Below, one piece after another: positions 47,798 through 56,595 of a DNA stretch of 64,000 bases (position 1 is the stretch's first letter; each line of letters begins with the position of its first letter). Position numbers and translations under genes: made by a program. Location: assembly GCF_025215495.1 (NCBI RefSeq), contig NZ_CP104302.1, positions 1,674,001 through 1,738,000 on the forward strand, given 5' to 3'. The notes beneath the pieces were generated by a model. It saw nothing but the letters and a program-made list of their open reading frames with translations. It ran no database searches and was not told the DNA's origin. This DNA comes from Mycolicibacterium brumae (GTDB lineage Bacteria; Actinomycetota; Actinomycetes; Mycobacteriales; Mycobacteriaceae).

Positions 47798-48583
47798 TCA
47801 GGTCTCTTGGGCGGAGCCCCGCAGGTTCAACAGCGGCAGGCCGGCCGCGCCGAGTGCAGCCACGATGTTCTCCAGCCGCGCCTTGGCCAGCTCCACCCGC
47901 CAGTGCGCCAACCGGCCTCGGACCACCAGATTGTCGGCGCCCAGCTCGAGGTCGCTGACCACCAGCCCGTGCGGCAGTCCCGTCAGCGGGACCGAACGCG
48001 CCGGTGTCCAGGCCGGCAAACGCAACCGACGATCCCGCCAGCCCAGCGCGCGCGGGCGCAGCCACAGTCCCGAACCGTGCAGCTCCGGCGCCACCTCCAG
48101 CCATCCCATCGCCGGCCGCCGGGCCCACCACAACCGGGCCAGGCCATGACGGCCGAACCCGGCGGCCAGCCTCGGCTCAAACGCCGCCAGCAACTCGGCG
48201 ACCTCCTCGCCGTGCACCTGCACGCTCAGATCCACCGGTCCGGCGATCAGCATCGGCAGTGGGTCCGCGCGCACCTTCACATTGCGCAGCACGATCTCCA
48301 ACCGCTCGAAAACCGTTCCCTGCCAATGGATGTCGGAGAGATCCAGGGTGAGGTCGTCAAGTTTGCCGAACGCGACCCGGGTGGGCGCCAGCGGGACGTC
48401 GAATCGCTCCACGGTGGCGACCAGGTCCCCGGCGTCCAGCCGCACCGTGACGCGGCGGCCGGCGGCCAGCCGACTGGCCGTCGACAACAGCGCCTGATAC
48501 GCCATCGCCGCGGTGGCCGAAGCCGCCCACACCGCCGGAGACGGTGGCCGGGGCAGCCAGGGCAGCCCGAGATCGGGGAACAC
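47798..48583 (-). CDS. DUF2993 (LmeA-like) domain protein
   Basis: The 261-residue protein resembles DUF2993, the LmeA family, a tubular lipid-binding fold; LmeA of mycobacteria binds phosphoinositides and helps lipomannan elongation. Seen are the VRLDAGDLVATVERFDVPLAP stretch in part, the DLSVQVHGEEVAELLAAF segment typical of the domain and the repeated LPxGLVVSDLELGADNLVVRG strands. There is no clear signal peptide, unlike LmeA. GTG 48583 has AATAAT seven bases upstream, so it may be leaderless. It is followed 87 bases later by the unknown 235-residue protein. Confidence 0.6.
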   Translation of the reverse strand: MFPDLGLPWLPRPPSPAVWAASATAAMAYQALLSTASRLAAGRRVTVRLDAGDLVATVERFDVPLAPTRVAFGKLDDLTLDLSDIHWQGTVFERLEIVLRNVKVRADPLPMLIAGPVDLSVQVHGEEVAELLAAFEPRLAAGFGRHGLARLWWARRPAMGWLEVAPELHGSGLWLRPRALGWRDRRLRLPAWTPARSVPLTGLPHGLVVSDLELGADNLVVRGRLAHWRVELAKARLENIVAALGAAGLPLLNLRGSAQET

Positions 48584-48613
48584 CTAAGTGATTATTGCAA
48601 TAGCCAGGAGGTG

Positions 48614-49027
48614 CTAGCCGACGGGCCGCGGGGTGACCGTGACCGTGCCGGCGCCCGGAGTGGGCCGGTTGTCGGTCTGACCGTGGCCGTCGGGCGCGGT
48701 CGGCATCGATCCACCCGGCGGAACCATCCGGTGGGTGTTCGGGGCGTCCGGCTTCTCCTCGCCCTTGGGCAACTTGCAGTCCAGTCGCAACCGCTGGGTC
48801 TGGCCGGCCGAATCCTGGGCGATCACCAAGCACTGGGATTGCGGCAGGTCCTTGCCGATCGAGCCGGCGAAGACGGGCTTGTAGCCCTGGTACTTCAGGA
48901 TCTGCACCGCGGCGCCGTAGGTCTCACCGGTCACATCGGGCGCGTCGGCGGCGGCCGGGCCGGCGCCGATGACCGCCATGGCAACCACAGCGCCGCAACC
49001 ACCAGCCAGCAGGGCCAACTTCTTCAC
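48614..49027 (-). CDS. Small secreted PASTA-like protein
   Basis: From GTG 49027 the 137-residue protein has a Sec signal (VKKLALLAGGCGAVVAMAV, cleavage near AAADA), then one PASTA-like domain (PDVTGETYGAAVQILKYQGY, with QSQCLVIAQD) and a Pro/Thr-rich disordered tail ending TVTVTPRPVG. Two cysteines could form a disulfide. PASTA domains often bind peptidoglycan or lipid II. GGAGG lies only two bases before the GTG, too close for normal spacing, so the start is not certain. Confidence 0.7.
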   Translation of the reverse strand: MKKLALLAGGCGAVVAMAVIGAGPAAADAPDVTGETYGAAVQILKYQGYKPVFAGSIGKDLPQSQCLVIAQDSAGQTQRLRLDCKLPKGEEKPDAPNTHRMVPPGGSMPTAPDGHGQTDNRPTPGAGTVTVTPRPVG

Positions 49028-49139
49028 ACGACCTCCGTAATTGTCCGCGTTGGAACGATAACGCAGCGGCGGCCCGGGCGCAGCGGCCGTCGCACGGTAT
49101 ATCCGCGCGCGGCCGGGAAACGTTTCACCCCGCCGCACG

Positions 49140-51293
49140 TCAATTGCGTGGCAACACCGCAGACCGCATGACCTCGCACAACGCCGCCGCCCGACGGTCG
49201 GCGAAGACCTCTTCCAAGGACATCGGCCGCCCGCCGGGGTCCGACAGCGGCACCCGCCAGTTCGGGTACTCGTCGCTGGTGCCGGGCTGATTCTGGGTGC
49301 GCCGGTCGCCGACGGCGTCGGTCAAAGCCAGCGTCAGCAACCGGGACGGGGTGCGCCCGAGATAGCGGTACAGCGCCGTGACCACCGACTCCTCGTCGGC
49401 GTCCCCGTCCGCCGGCAGCAGCCCGACGCGGCGCAGCTCGGCCAGCCAACCCGCCTGCTCGGCCGCCGCGGCCGCCAACTCCTCGGCGACCGGCCGGGTC
49501 AGCAGACCGAGCTGATCGCGCAACGCGACGTGCTCGCCGGCCAGGTAACCGGCCGTCGGCGGCAGGTCGTGTGTGGTGACCGCGGACAGGCAGTACTCCC
49601 GCCAATATTCGGCCCGCAGCGGGCCCCCGTCACCCCAGTCGTCGGTCTCGAACCACAGAATGGAGGTGCCCAGAATGCCGCGGGCGCGCAGATAGTCCCG
49701 GGCCCAGGGCTGCACCACGCCCAGGTCTTCGCCGACCACCAGCGCGTCGGCCCGGGCGGCCTCCAGCGCGACGATGCCGATCATCGCCTCGTGGTCGTAG
49801 TGCACGTAGGCGCCCGCGGTGGGCAGCGCGCCCTCGGGAATCCACCACAGCCGGAACAGGCCGATGATGTGATCGATCCGGACGCCACCGGCGTGCCGCA
49901 GCGCCGCCGCGATCACCGCCCGGAACGGCTCGTACTCGGTTTCGGCCAGCCGGTCCGGCCGCCACGGCGGCTGCGACCAGTCCTGTCCGAGCTGGTTGAA
50001 CTCATCCGGTGGGGCCCCCACGTTCACCCCGACGGCCAGCACGTCCTGCAGCGCCCATGCGTCCGCGCCGTACGGGTGCACCCCGACGGCCAAATCGGTC
50101 ATCAGGCCCAGCGGCATACCCGCGCGGATGGCCGCCGACTGCGCGTTCGCCATCTGCTCGTCGATCAGCCACTGCAGCCAGCGATGAAAATCCACCCGCC
50201 GGGGGTGGCGTCGTGCGAAGGCGGCGACCTGCGGAGATCCCGGCCGTCGCAGCTCCTCGGGCCAGACGCGCCAGTCATTGCCGTACTTCTCGGCCAGCGC
50301 GCACCACACCGCGAAGTCATCCAGCGCGTCGCCCTCGCGCGCCCGGAACGCGGCGTAGGACAACTCCCGGCCGGCGGTGCGCTTGACGCCGTAGACCAGT
50401 TTGAGGGCGTCGCGCTTCGCCGGCCAGGCCACATCGCGGTCGATCACGCCCGGCTGGCGCAGCCGGCGCCGGGCCTGCTGCCGCAGCCGGCGGACCGGCC
50501 CGCGCTTGTCCAGTTCGGCGTACTCGGGGATGGCCTCCACCCGCAGGTACATCGGGTTGACGAAACGCCGGGACGTCGGCAGGTACGGCGAGGGCTCCAT
50601 CCGCGGCACGGGTTCGGCGGCGTGCAACGGGTTGATCAGCACGAACCCGGCCTGATGCCGCGCGGCCGACCACACCGCCAGATCGGTGAGGTCGGTCAGG
50701 TCGCCGACGCCCCAGGACTGCTTCGAGCAGACGCTGTAGAGCTGGGCCGACAGGCCCCACAGCCGACGGTCCCCGACCCGGGCCGGCAGGCCCAACCAGG
50801 ACGGGGTGATGATCAGCGCCGCGTCGGCGGTCCACTCACCCTCGGATCCGGTGGAGCGCAACGACACCCGGTGATACCCGGGCGGCAGGTCGGCGGGCAA
50901 CTCGAAGCTGGCCTCGCCCACCAGCCGGCCGTCCAGGTCGAACGGCGGGGTGAAGTTGTCGACCTGGGTGACGTCCCGGCGCAGACCGCCGTCCTCGAGA
51001 GTGACCCACACCGTGGCGGGCGCGCCGTGCGTGACGTGCGCCCACACCCGTGGCGCGACGCCGGTGGCGGCGACCGTGGTCGGGGGCAGTGGACGCGCCC
51101 AGCGCTTGCGGTCCAATTCCGCGGCCGACGCGCTGCGCTGCTCGGCGGTGGCCGCGGGCGCCCCGAGTGCGCCCAGCACCGCCACCAGCGTTGATTCCGG
51201 CGCGGGAACCCAGTTGCCGAGGCCGTCGTGATATCCGGTCGCGACCCCGAGTCGCCCGGCGAGTTCGGCCAGCGCCGGCTCCAGCTGCGTCAT
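49140..51293 (-). CDS. malQ: 4-alpha-glucanotransferase MalQ
   Basis: Amylomaltase of family GH77 that transfers alpha-1,4-glucan segments in maltodextrin and glycogen metabolism. The 717-residue protein is of mycobacterial MalQ length. It shows an N-terminal extension, LINPLHAAEPVPRMEPSPY, the GVRIDHIIGLFRLWWIP segment holding the nucleophile aspartate, VVGEDLGVV with the acid/base glutamate and TTHDLPPTAGY with the third acid. ATG 51293 (MTQLEPALAEL) agrees with the Mtb start (Rv1781c). It is divergent from the MFS gene with 38 bases between. Confidence 0.95.
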   Translation of the reverse strand: MTQLEPALAELAGRLGVATGYHDGLGNWVPAPESTLVAVLGALGAPAATAEQRSASAAELDRKRWARPLPPTTVAATGVAPRVWAHVTHGAPATVWVTLEDGGLRRDVTQVDNFTPPFDLDGRLVGEASFELPADLPPGYHRVSLRSTGSEGEWTADAALIITPSWLGLPARVGDRRLWGLSAQLYSVCSKQSWGVGDLTDLTDLAVWSAARHQAGFVLINPLHAAEPVPRMEPSPYLPTSRRFVNPMYLRVEAIPEYAELDKRGPVRRLRQQARRRLRQPGVIDRDVAWPAKRDALKLVYGVKRTAGRELSYAAFRAREGDALDDFAVWCALAEKYGNDWRVWPEELRRPGSPQVAAFARRHPRRVDFHRWLQWLIDEQMANAQSAAIRAGMPLGLMTDLAVGVHPYGADAWALQDVLAVGVNVGAPPDEFNQLGQDWSQPPWRPDRLAETEYEPFRAVIAAALRHAGGVRIDHIIGLFRLWWIPEGALPTAGAYVHYDHEAMIGIVALEAARADALVVGEDLGVVQPWARDYLRARGILGTSILWFETDDWGDGGPLRAEYWREYCLSAVTTHDLPPTAGYLAGEHVALRDQLGLLTRPVAEELAAAAAEQAGWLAELRRVGLLPADGDADEESVVTALYRYLGRTPSRLLTLALTDAVGDRRTQNQPGTSDEYPNWRVPLSDPGGRPMSLEEVFADRRAAALCEVMRSAVLPRN

Positions 51294-51331
51294 GCCCGAC
51301 ATTGTGCCCGGCCCGGGCCACACTGGTGGGC

Positions 51332-52795
51332 GTGCCCGCCCCCGAACTCCGCCGCGCCCGCGCCGCGACCGCCACCCTGTTCGCGGTCAACGGCGCGCTG
51401 TTCGCCAACCTGCTGCCGCGCTACCCCGAGATCAAGACCGATCTGGGGATGACGAACACGGTGCTGGGCCTGACGGTGGCGGCCTTTCCGGCGGGCGCGT
51501 TGTTGTTCGGGCCGGTCGCCGGGGCGCTGCTGCGGCGGTTCGGCTCGGCGCGGGTGGCGGTGGTGACCGGGGTCGCGCTGGCCGTGTTGCTGTGCGCGGC
51601 GGCGCTCGCCCCGACGCCGGCGCTGTTGGCCGGCGCGTTGCTGCTGGCCGGTGGCGCGGACGCGGTCACCGACGTCGCGCAGAACGCCCAGGGACTGGCC
51701 GTGCAGCGGCGCTACGGGCGTTCGATCATCAACTCGCTGCACGCCACCTGGTCGATCGGGGCTGTCTGCGGAGGACTGATGGGCGCGGCGGCGGTCGCCG
51801 CGGGCCTGCCGCGCGGCGCGCAGCTTGCGGTGTCCGGACTGCTGTTCGGCGCGGTGTGCCTGGCCATGCTGCCGCTGCTGCTGCCGGCCGGCGCCGACGG
51901 GTCCGACGAGCGAGGAACGAGCGAGGAGGGGGCCCGGAGCATTGACGCCGACGGGTCCGACGAGCGAGGAACGAGCGAGGAGGGGGCCCGGAGCATTGAC
52001 GCCGACGGGTCCGACGAGCGAGGAACGAGCGAGGAGGGGGCCCGGAGCATTGACGCCGACGGGTCCGACGAGCGAGGAACGAGCGAGGAGGGGGCCCGGA
52101 GCATTGACGCCGACGGGTCCGACGAGCGAGGAACGAGCGAGGAGGGGGCCCGGAGCATTGACGCCGACGGGTCCGACGAGCGAGCGGTGCGCGCGGATGC
52201 TCCGGGCGCTGCCCGGCCGCGCCCGGGCTCCCGCGCCGTGCTGACGTTGGCGGTGCTGTCGGCGCTGGGAGTGGCCGGGGCCGCGGTCGAGGACGTCGGC
52301 AGTTCGTGGTCGGCGATCTACCTGCACGAGGTGCTCGCGGTTCCGGCGGCCGCGGCCGCGTTCGGTTACGTGGCCCTGGTGGGCGCGCAGTTCGTCGGGC
52401 GAGTGTTCGGCGACCGGCTGATCGACCGGTTCGGCGAGGCCGCGGTGGTGCGCGCCGGCGGCCTGCTGGCCGCCGCCGGGATGGGCGCCGCGCTGGCGTT
52501 CCCGTCGGCCCCGGCCGTCATCGTCGGCTTCGGCGCGGCCGGGCTCGGCGTCTCGGTGGTGATCCCGGCGGCCTACCACGGCGCGGACAACGTGGCTGGC
52601 CTGCGCCCCGGCGCCGGGCTGACGGTGGTGTCCTGGGTGATGCGCTTCGGCTTCATGTGCGGGCCGCCGATCGTCGGCGCCATCGCCGACTCGGCCGGGC
52701 TGCGGGCCGGGCTGCTGGTGGTGCCGGTGGCCGGCCTGGTCATCGCGGCCGGCGCGGGTGTGCTCGGCCGTCGGCGCGGCGCCGACGCCGGTTAA
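51332..52795 (+). CDS. MFS transporter with tandem repeats in the central loop
   Basis: A 487-residue major facilitator protein with about six helices before residue 187 and six after residue 290. The first half has the RRFGSARVAVVTG motif A-like loop, the second GRVFGDRLIDRFGEA. The substrate is not evident; the closest general type is the FucP/YbjJ-like group. The central cytosolic loop (187-283) is built of five exact copies of an 18-residue acidic unit plus part of a sixth. The frame stays open because the DNA unit is 54 bases. The loop is normally 20-40 residues, so the repeat is an expansion. Confidence 0.82.
   Translation: MPAPELRRARAATATLFAVNGALFANLLPRYPEIKTDLGMTNTVLGLTVAAFPAGALLFGPVAGALLRRFGSARVAVVTGVALAVLLCAAALAPTPALLAGALLLAGGADAVTDVAQNAQGLAVQRRYGRSIINSLHATWSIGAVCGGLMGAAAVAAGLPRGAQLAVSGLLFGAVCLAMLPLLLPAGADGSDERGTSEEGARSIDADGSDERGTSEEGARSIDADGSDERGTSEEGARSIDADGSDERGTSEEGARSIDADGSDERGTSEEGARSIDADGSDERAVRADAPGAARPRPGSRAVLTLAVLSALGVAGAAVEDVGSSWSAIYLHEVLAVPAAAAAFGYVALVGAQFVGRVFGDRLIDRFGEAAVVRAGGLLAAAGMGAALAFPSAPAVIVGFGAAGLGVSVVIPAAYHGADNVAGLRPGAGLTVVSWVMRFGFMCGPPIVGAIADSAGLRAGLLVVPVAGLVIAAGAGVLGRRRGADAG
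51893..52183 (+). repeat. 54-bp exact tandem repeat, five copies plus a partial copy
   Basis: Unit starts GCCGACGGGTCCGACGAGCG and ends GGAGCATTGAC. Copies begin at 51893, 51947, 52001, 52055 and 52109; the partial sixth (52163-52183) is 21 bases. The copies are identical base for base by eye, so the array is young or kept uniform. It codes for ADGSDERGTSEEGARSID in the transporter frame. Identical adjacent copies mean it is not a CRISPR; it resembles a minisatellite (MIRU/VNTR-like). Confidence 0.95.
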
Positions 52796-52831
52796 ACTCC
52801 CGCCGAGGACGCCGGTTAAACTCCCGCCGAG
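52784..52831 (+). repeat. 24-bp tandem duplication across the MFS stop codon
   Basis: GACGCCGGTTAAACTCCCGC plus CGAG is repeated twice without gap (52784-52807 and 52808-52831). The TAA stop of the MFS gene lies in the first copy and recurs in the second. The second copy ends 11 bases before the next ATG. Confidence 0.9.
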
Positions 52832-52842
52832 GAGGGTCGCCG

Positions 52843-53766
52843 ATGGTCGACGTGTACGCCCCGGCGGTCGGGCTGCTCGCGGTGCTGCCGCCGCCGATGC
52901 GGGACCCGGTGCTCTTCGCCGTGCCGTTCTTCCTGCTGGCGCTGGCGCTGGAGTGGGGCGCGGCCCGCAAACTGCGCAGCATGGAACCGGGTCGGCCGGC
53001 CCGCGGCGGTTATGAGCGTCGCGACGCGCTGGCGAGCCTGTCGATGGGGCTGGTGTCGGTGGCCACCACGGCGGGGTGGAAGGTGCTGGGGCTGCTGATG
53101 TACGCAGCGGCGTTCGGCTACCTGGCGCCCTGGCAACTGTCGGCCGGCGCCTGGCAGACCTGGGCGCTCGCGATCCTCGGGGTGGATCTGCTGTTCTACC
53201 TCTATCACCGGATCGCGCACCGAGTCCGGTTGGTGTGGGCCACCCATCAGGCGCACCACTCGAGCGAGTACTTCAATTACGCGACCGCGCTGCGGCAGAA
53301 GTGGAACAACAGCGGCGAGATCCTGATCTGGTTGCCGTTGCCGCTGCTCGGGGTGCCGCCCTGGATGGTGTTCTTCAGTTTCTCGCTGAATCTGATCTAT
53401 CAGTTCTGGGTGCACACCGAGCGCGTCGACAAGCTGTGGGCCCCAATCGAATTCATCTTCAACACGCCGTCGCACCACCGGGTGCACCACGGTATGGACG
53501 CTGAATACCTGGACCGCAACTACGCCGGGATGCTGATCATCTGGGACCGGATGTTCGGCACCTTCGCCCCGGAACGATTCCGTCCGCACTACGGGCTGAC
53601 CAAGCCGGTGGGAACCTTCGACATCTGGAAACTGCAGACCCACGAGTACGTCGCGATCGCCCGCGACGTCCGGTCGGCGCGCGGCCTGCGCAACCGGCTG
53701 GGATACGTCTTCGGCCCGCCCGGATGGACCCCGCGAGCAGCCGGATCCGGCCCGTCGGCCGGCTAA
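52843..53766 (+). CDS. Fatty acid hydroxylase/sterol desaturase family enzyme
   Basis: The 307-residue integral membrane di-iron enzyme has about four to five helices and the histidine boxes of the family: HRIAH (~123), HQAHHSS (~137) and HHRVHH (~212), plus a distal H. Members hydroxylate or desaturate lipids. It resembles Rv1814 (Erg3, annotated as a C-5 sterol desaturase) in size and motifs, but substrate cannot be read from sequence. GGAGGG lies seven bases before the ATG. It follows the MFS gene by 47 bases, which include a short duplication. Confidence 0.85.
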   Translation: MVDVYAPAVGLLAVLPPPMRDPVLFAVPFFLLALALEWGAARKLRSMEPGRPARGGYERRDALASLSMGLVSVATTAGWKVLGLLMYAAAFGYLAPWQLSAGAWQTWALAILGVDLLFYLYHRIAHRVRLVWATHQAHHSSEYFNYATALRQKWNNSGEILIWLPLPLLGVPPWMVFFSFSLNLIYQFWVHTERVDKLWAPIEFIFNTPSHHRVHHGMDAEYLDRNYAGMLIIWDRMFGTFAPERFRPHYGLTKPVGTFDIWKLQTHEYVAIARDVRSARGLRNRLGYVFGPPGWTPRAAGSGPSAG

Positions 53767-53876
53767 AACTCAGCGCTGCCGCAACCCCTATCCCTGGTGG
53801 GTACCAGTCAGTAAGCTCGGCGACAGGCTGTCGGTTCCCGGCGGTCGGCTCATTTCCGACAAACATGAGGAGAGAC

Positions 53877-54482
53877 GTGGCAGACACGCTCACCGAGGGT
53901 CAGAAGCTCTCCAAGGGAGACTCGCTGACCTCGAACAATGGCGCGTACACCCTGACGCTGCAGGACGACGGCAATCTGGTGCTGGCCGCCCGCGGCGAAG
54001 CCGTCTGGGCCACCGGGACCAACGGGCAGGACGTGGTCCGGGCCGAGGTGCAGAAAGACGGCAACTTCGTGCTCTACACCTCCGACAAGCCCGTCTGGCA
54101 CACCGACACCAAGGGCAAGAAGAACGTCCGACTGGTGCTGCAGGACGACCGCAACCTGGTGCTGTACTCCGGCGACTCGGCGGCCTGGTCCTCCGGCACC
54201 GACACCGACGCCCCGCCGCCGCCGGAGAAGGTCGAAGCCGAGGTCGCTCCGGCCGCCGCCGAGGCGCCCGCCCCCGCGGCGCCCGCACCGGCCCCGGAGC
54301 CGGCGGCCCCCGCTCCGGCGCCCGAACCGCGCAAGTACACCGTCGTCTCCGGGGACACCCTGTGGGCGATCTCCGAGCGGTTCTACGGCGACGGCTCCAA
54401 GTACCAGAAGATCGCCGACGCCAGCGGCATCGCCAACCCCGACCTGATCCACCCGGGACAGGAACTCGTCATCCCGGACTGA
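53877..54482 (+). CDS. Beta-prism II (mannose-binding) lectin fused to LysM
   Basis: The 201-residue protein has a bulb-type lectin domain (about 1-112), an Ala/Pro/Glu linker (about 115-150), and a C-terminal LysM domain ([20 protein letters not shown]...[11 protein letters not shown]) that binds peptidoglycan or chitin-like glycans. The mannose motif QxDxNxVxY occurs three times: [18 protein letters not shown] and QDDRNLVLY; in the first the tyrosine is replaced by alanine. A lectin of this type is known from M. smegmatis. No signal peptide is seen. GTG 53877 has GAGGAG upstream at short spacing; TAAGCT (53812-53817) may be its -10. Confidence 0.88.
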   Translation: MADTLTEGQKLSKGDSLTSNNGAYTLTLQDDGNLVLAARGEAVWATGTNGQDVVRAEVQKDGNFVLYTSDKPVWHTDTKGKKNVRLVLQDDRNLVLYSGDSAAWSSGTDTDAPPPPEKVEAEVAPAAAEAPAPAAPAPAPEPAAPAPAPEPRKYTVVSGDTLWAISERFYGDGSKYQKIADASGIANPDLIHPGQELVIPD

Positions 54483-54484
54483 TC

Positions 54485-54549
54485 GAGGCGAACGTTGCCG
54501 GCCCGGCGCCCAGAACTCCTGGGGCCGGGCCGGTTTCGTTGTTCGCCTC
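54485..54549. terminator. Long hairpin between the lectin gene and bacA
   Basis: An outer 9-bp stem (GAGGCGAAC 54485-54493 with GTTCGCCTC 54541-54549) encloses a 10-bp GC stem (54498-54507 with 54524-54533). It begins just after the lectin stop and overlaps the convergent bacA stop, so it probably ends both transcripts. There is no long T run. Confidence 0.65.
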
Positions 54550-56479
54550 AGCTCACGGGCGCGGGGGTGAACTCCCCGGGCGGGCCGATGCGCCACTGCC
54601 CGCCGCCCAGGATCCGCAGTTCCTGACGGTGGTGCTGCTCGACGGTGTTGCGGTGGCTGACGCTGACCAGGATGGTCTCCGGCAGCTCCTTGCGGACCAG
54701 GTCGTAGAGCAGGTACTCCAGGCCCTCGTCCAGCGCCGAGGTGGACTCGTCCATGAACACCACCTTCGGCGCGGTCAGCAGCACCCGGGCGAAGGCGACG
54801 CGCTGCTGCTCACCGGGGGAGAGCACCTTGGCCCAGTCGGCCACCTCGTCGAGCCGGCCGGTCAGCTGCGGCAGCGCCACCTTGACCAGCGCGTCGGCCA
54901 GCGCCTGATCGCTGATCTCGCCCGGCTCGTGCGGGTAGGACACCACCGCCCGCAGATCGCCGAGTGGGACGTAGGGCAACTGCGACATGAACAACACGTC
55001 GTGCTCGCCGCCGGGGCGGGCCATCGCCCCGCTGGTGTACGGCCACAGCTGGGCCAGGCTGCGCAGCAGGGTGGTCTTGCCGGAACCGGAACGTCCCGTC
55101 ACGATCAGCGTGTCGCCCGGGTCCAGCCGCAGGTTCAGCTCGCGGATCAGCGAATCCCCGGCCGGGGTCAGCACGTCGACGTCGCGCAGCGAGACGCTGT
55201 CGTCCTCGCCGTCGACCACGGTCAGCGAGGCCAGCTCGCGGCTCTGCTCATTGGCGATCACCAGACCGTGCAGACGCATGATCGCCGCGCGCCAGCCGGC
55301 GAAGCTGTCGTAGGCGTTGCGGAAGAAGGACAGTCCGCTCTGGATGGAGCCGAACGCCGACGCGGTCTGGGTGACGTCGCCGAATTTGATCTGCTGGGCG
55401 AACAGCCGTGGCGCCTGGATCAACAACGGCAGGATCACGATGATCTGGCTCATGGTCAGGTTCCAGCCGGTGAAGCCCATCATCCGGTTGATGTAGGCCT
55501 TGTAGTTGGCCACCACCGGGGCGAAGCGGTTGCGCAGCTGGTGCCGCTCGGCGTCCTCACCGCGGTAGAACGCCACCGGCTCGGCGGCGTCGCGCAACCG
55601 GACCAGGGCGTAGCGGAACGCCGCGTTGTACTTCTCCATGTCGAACACCAGCCGGATGATCGGCCGGCCGATCCAGAACGCGACGACCGTGGCGACCAGC
55701 ACGTAGGCGAAGGCCAGCCAGAACATCGCCCGCGGGATGGTGACCCCGGCCAGCGTGAGGTCTCCGGACAGGTTCCACAGGATGGGGGTGAACGCGATGA
55801 CCGACGCGATGGCGGTGATGGCGCCGAACAACAGCGTCGACTCGGCCAGGTAGTCGGGGGTGTTGGTGCGCGGCCCGACGCCGGTGGTGAAGACGTCGAT
55901 ATCGGCCTGGATGCGCTGGTCCGGATTGTCGATGCTGTCGTCGATGAAGCGACCCCGGTAATAGGCGCGGCCGTCGAGCCAGTCCGCGGTCAGGTTCTCG
56001 GTGAGCCAGGCGCGCCAGGTCAGCATGAACCGCTGGGCGATGAACAGGTCGCCCATGACGCGCAGCACGTGCAGGGTGGCCAGGATGGAGAACAGCTTGG
56101 CCAGCGACACCCAGAAGGCGCTGATACCGGAGTCGGCGACCTCCTGATTGTCGGCGGCCAGGCCCTGCACGGCGACCTGGATGGCCGAGTACATGTCGTT
56201 GCCCTGATAGGACAGCAGCACGTCGAGCTTGACCCCGGCCATCACGATCAGCAGGATCACCGCCAGCCAGACCCAGACCCGGGCGCTGCCCGGGCCGACG
56301 AAGTAACCGCGGGTGACCCGCCAGAACTGCCGGCCCCACAGCGTGAACCGGGCCAGCAGCACCAGCACCAGCATGGTGGCCACCGCCGCGATCAGCCACG
56401 CCTTGCCGATCCAGATCAGCGCCTCCAACGGCGCGTTCGCCCAGTCGATCGAATACTCAAACGGCTCCAAGCCACCCAC
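54548..56479 (-). CDS. bacA: BacA/SbmA-like ABC transporter, cobalamin and hydrophilic solute importer
   Basis: A 643-residue fused ABC transporter: membrane half with about six helices (1-350) of the SbmA/BacA type and a C-terminal ATPase with Walker [11 protein letters not shown], signature LSPGEQQR and Walker B VVFMDEST. Mtb BacA (Rv1819c, 639 residues) imports vitamin B12 and antimicrobial peptides. The start GTG has AGGAG nine bases upstream. It is divergent from secA2; Mtb has the same order apart from ilvG between them. The cobalamin genes 38 kb away give a possible link by function only. Confidence 0.9.
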   Translation of the reverse strand: MGGLEPFEYSIDWANAPLEALIWIGKAWLIAAVATMLVLVLLARFTLWGRQFWRVTRGYFVGPGSARVWVWLAVILLIVMAGVKLDVLLSYQGNDMYSAIQVAVQGLAADNQEVADSGISAFWVSLAKLFSILATLHVLRVMGDLFIAQRFMLTWRAWLTENLTADWLDGRAYYRGRFIDDSIDNPDQRIQADIDVFTTGVGPRTNTPDYLAESTLLFGAITAIASVIAFTPILWNLSGDLTLAGVTIPRAMFWLAFAYVLVATVVAFWIGRPIIRLVFDMEKYNAAFRYALVRLRDAAEPVAFYRGEDAERHQLRNRFAPVVANYKAYINRMMGFTGWNLTMSQIIVILPLLIQAPRLFAQQIKFGDVTQTASAFGSIQSGLSFFRNAYDSFAGWRAAIMRLHGLVIANEQSRELASLTVVDGEDDSVSLRDVDVLTPAGDSLIRELNLRLDPGDTLIVTGRSGSGKTTLLRSLAQLWPYTSGAMARPGGEHDVLFMSQLPYVPLGDLRAVVSYPHEPGEISDQALADALVKVALPQLTGRLDEVADWAKVLSPGEQQRVAFARVLLTAPKVVFMDESTSALDEGLEYLLYDLVRKELPETILVSVSHRNTVEQHHRQELRILGGGQWRIGPPGEFTPAPVS

Positions 56480-56595
56480 CAGCGGAATCTCCTGCCCAAA
56501 AAATGCCCCCGCAGCCGCGCCGCTGCGTTTTCCCTGCGCGCAAGCTACCGCAGTTTGGCCGCGGCGCCGCGCATCACCTCCGCTACGGTTGTGCT

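Noticed and set aside
51893..52183. CRISPR array
   Set aside because: Units touch each other with no unique spacers, the array codes in frame within a transporter and no cas gene is near.
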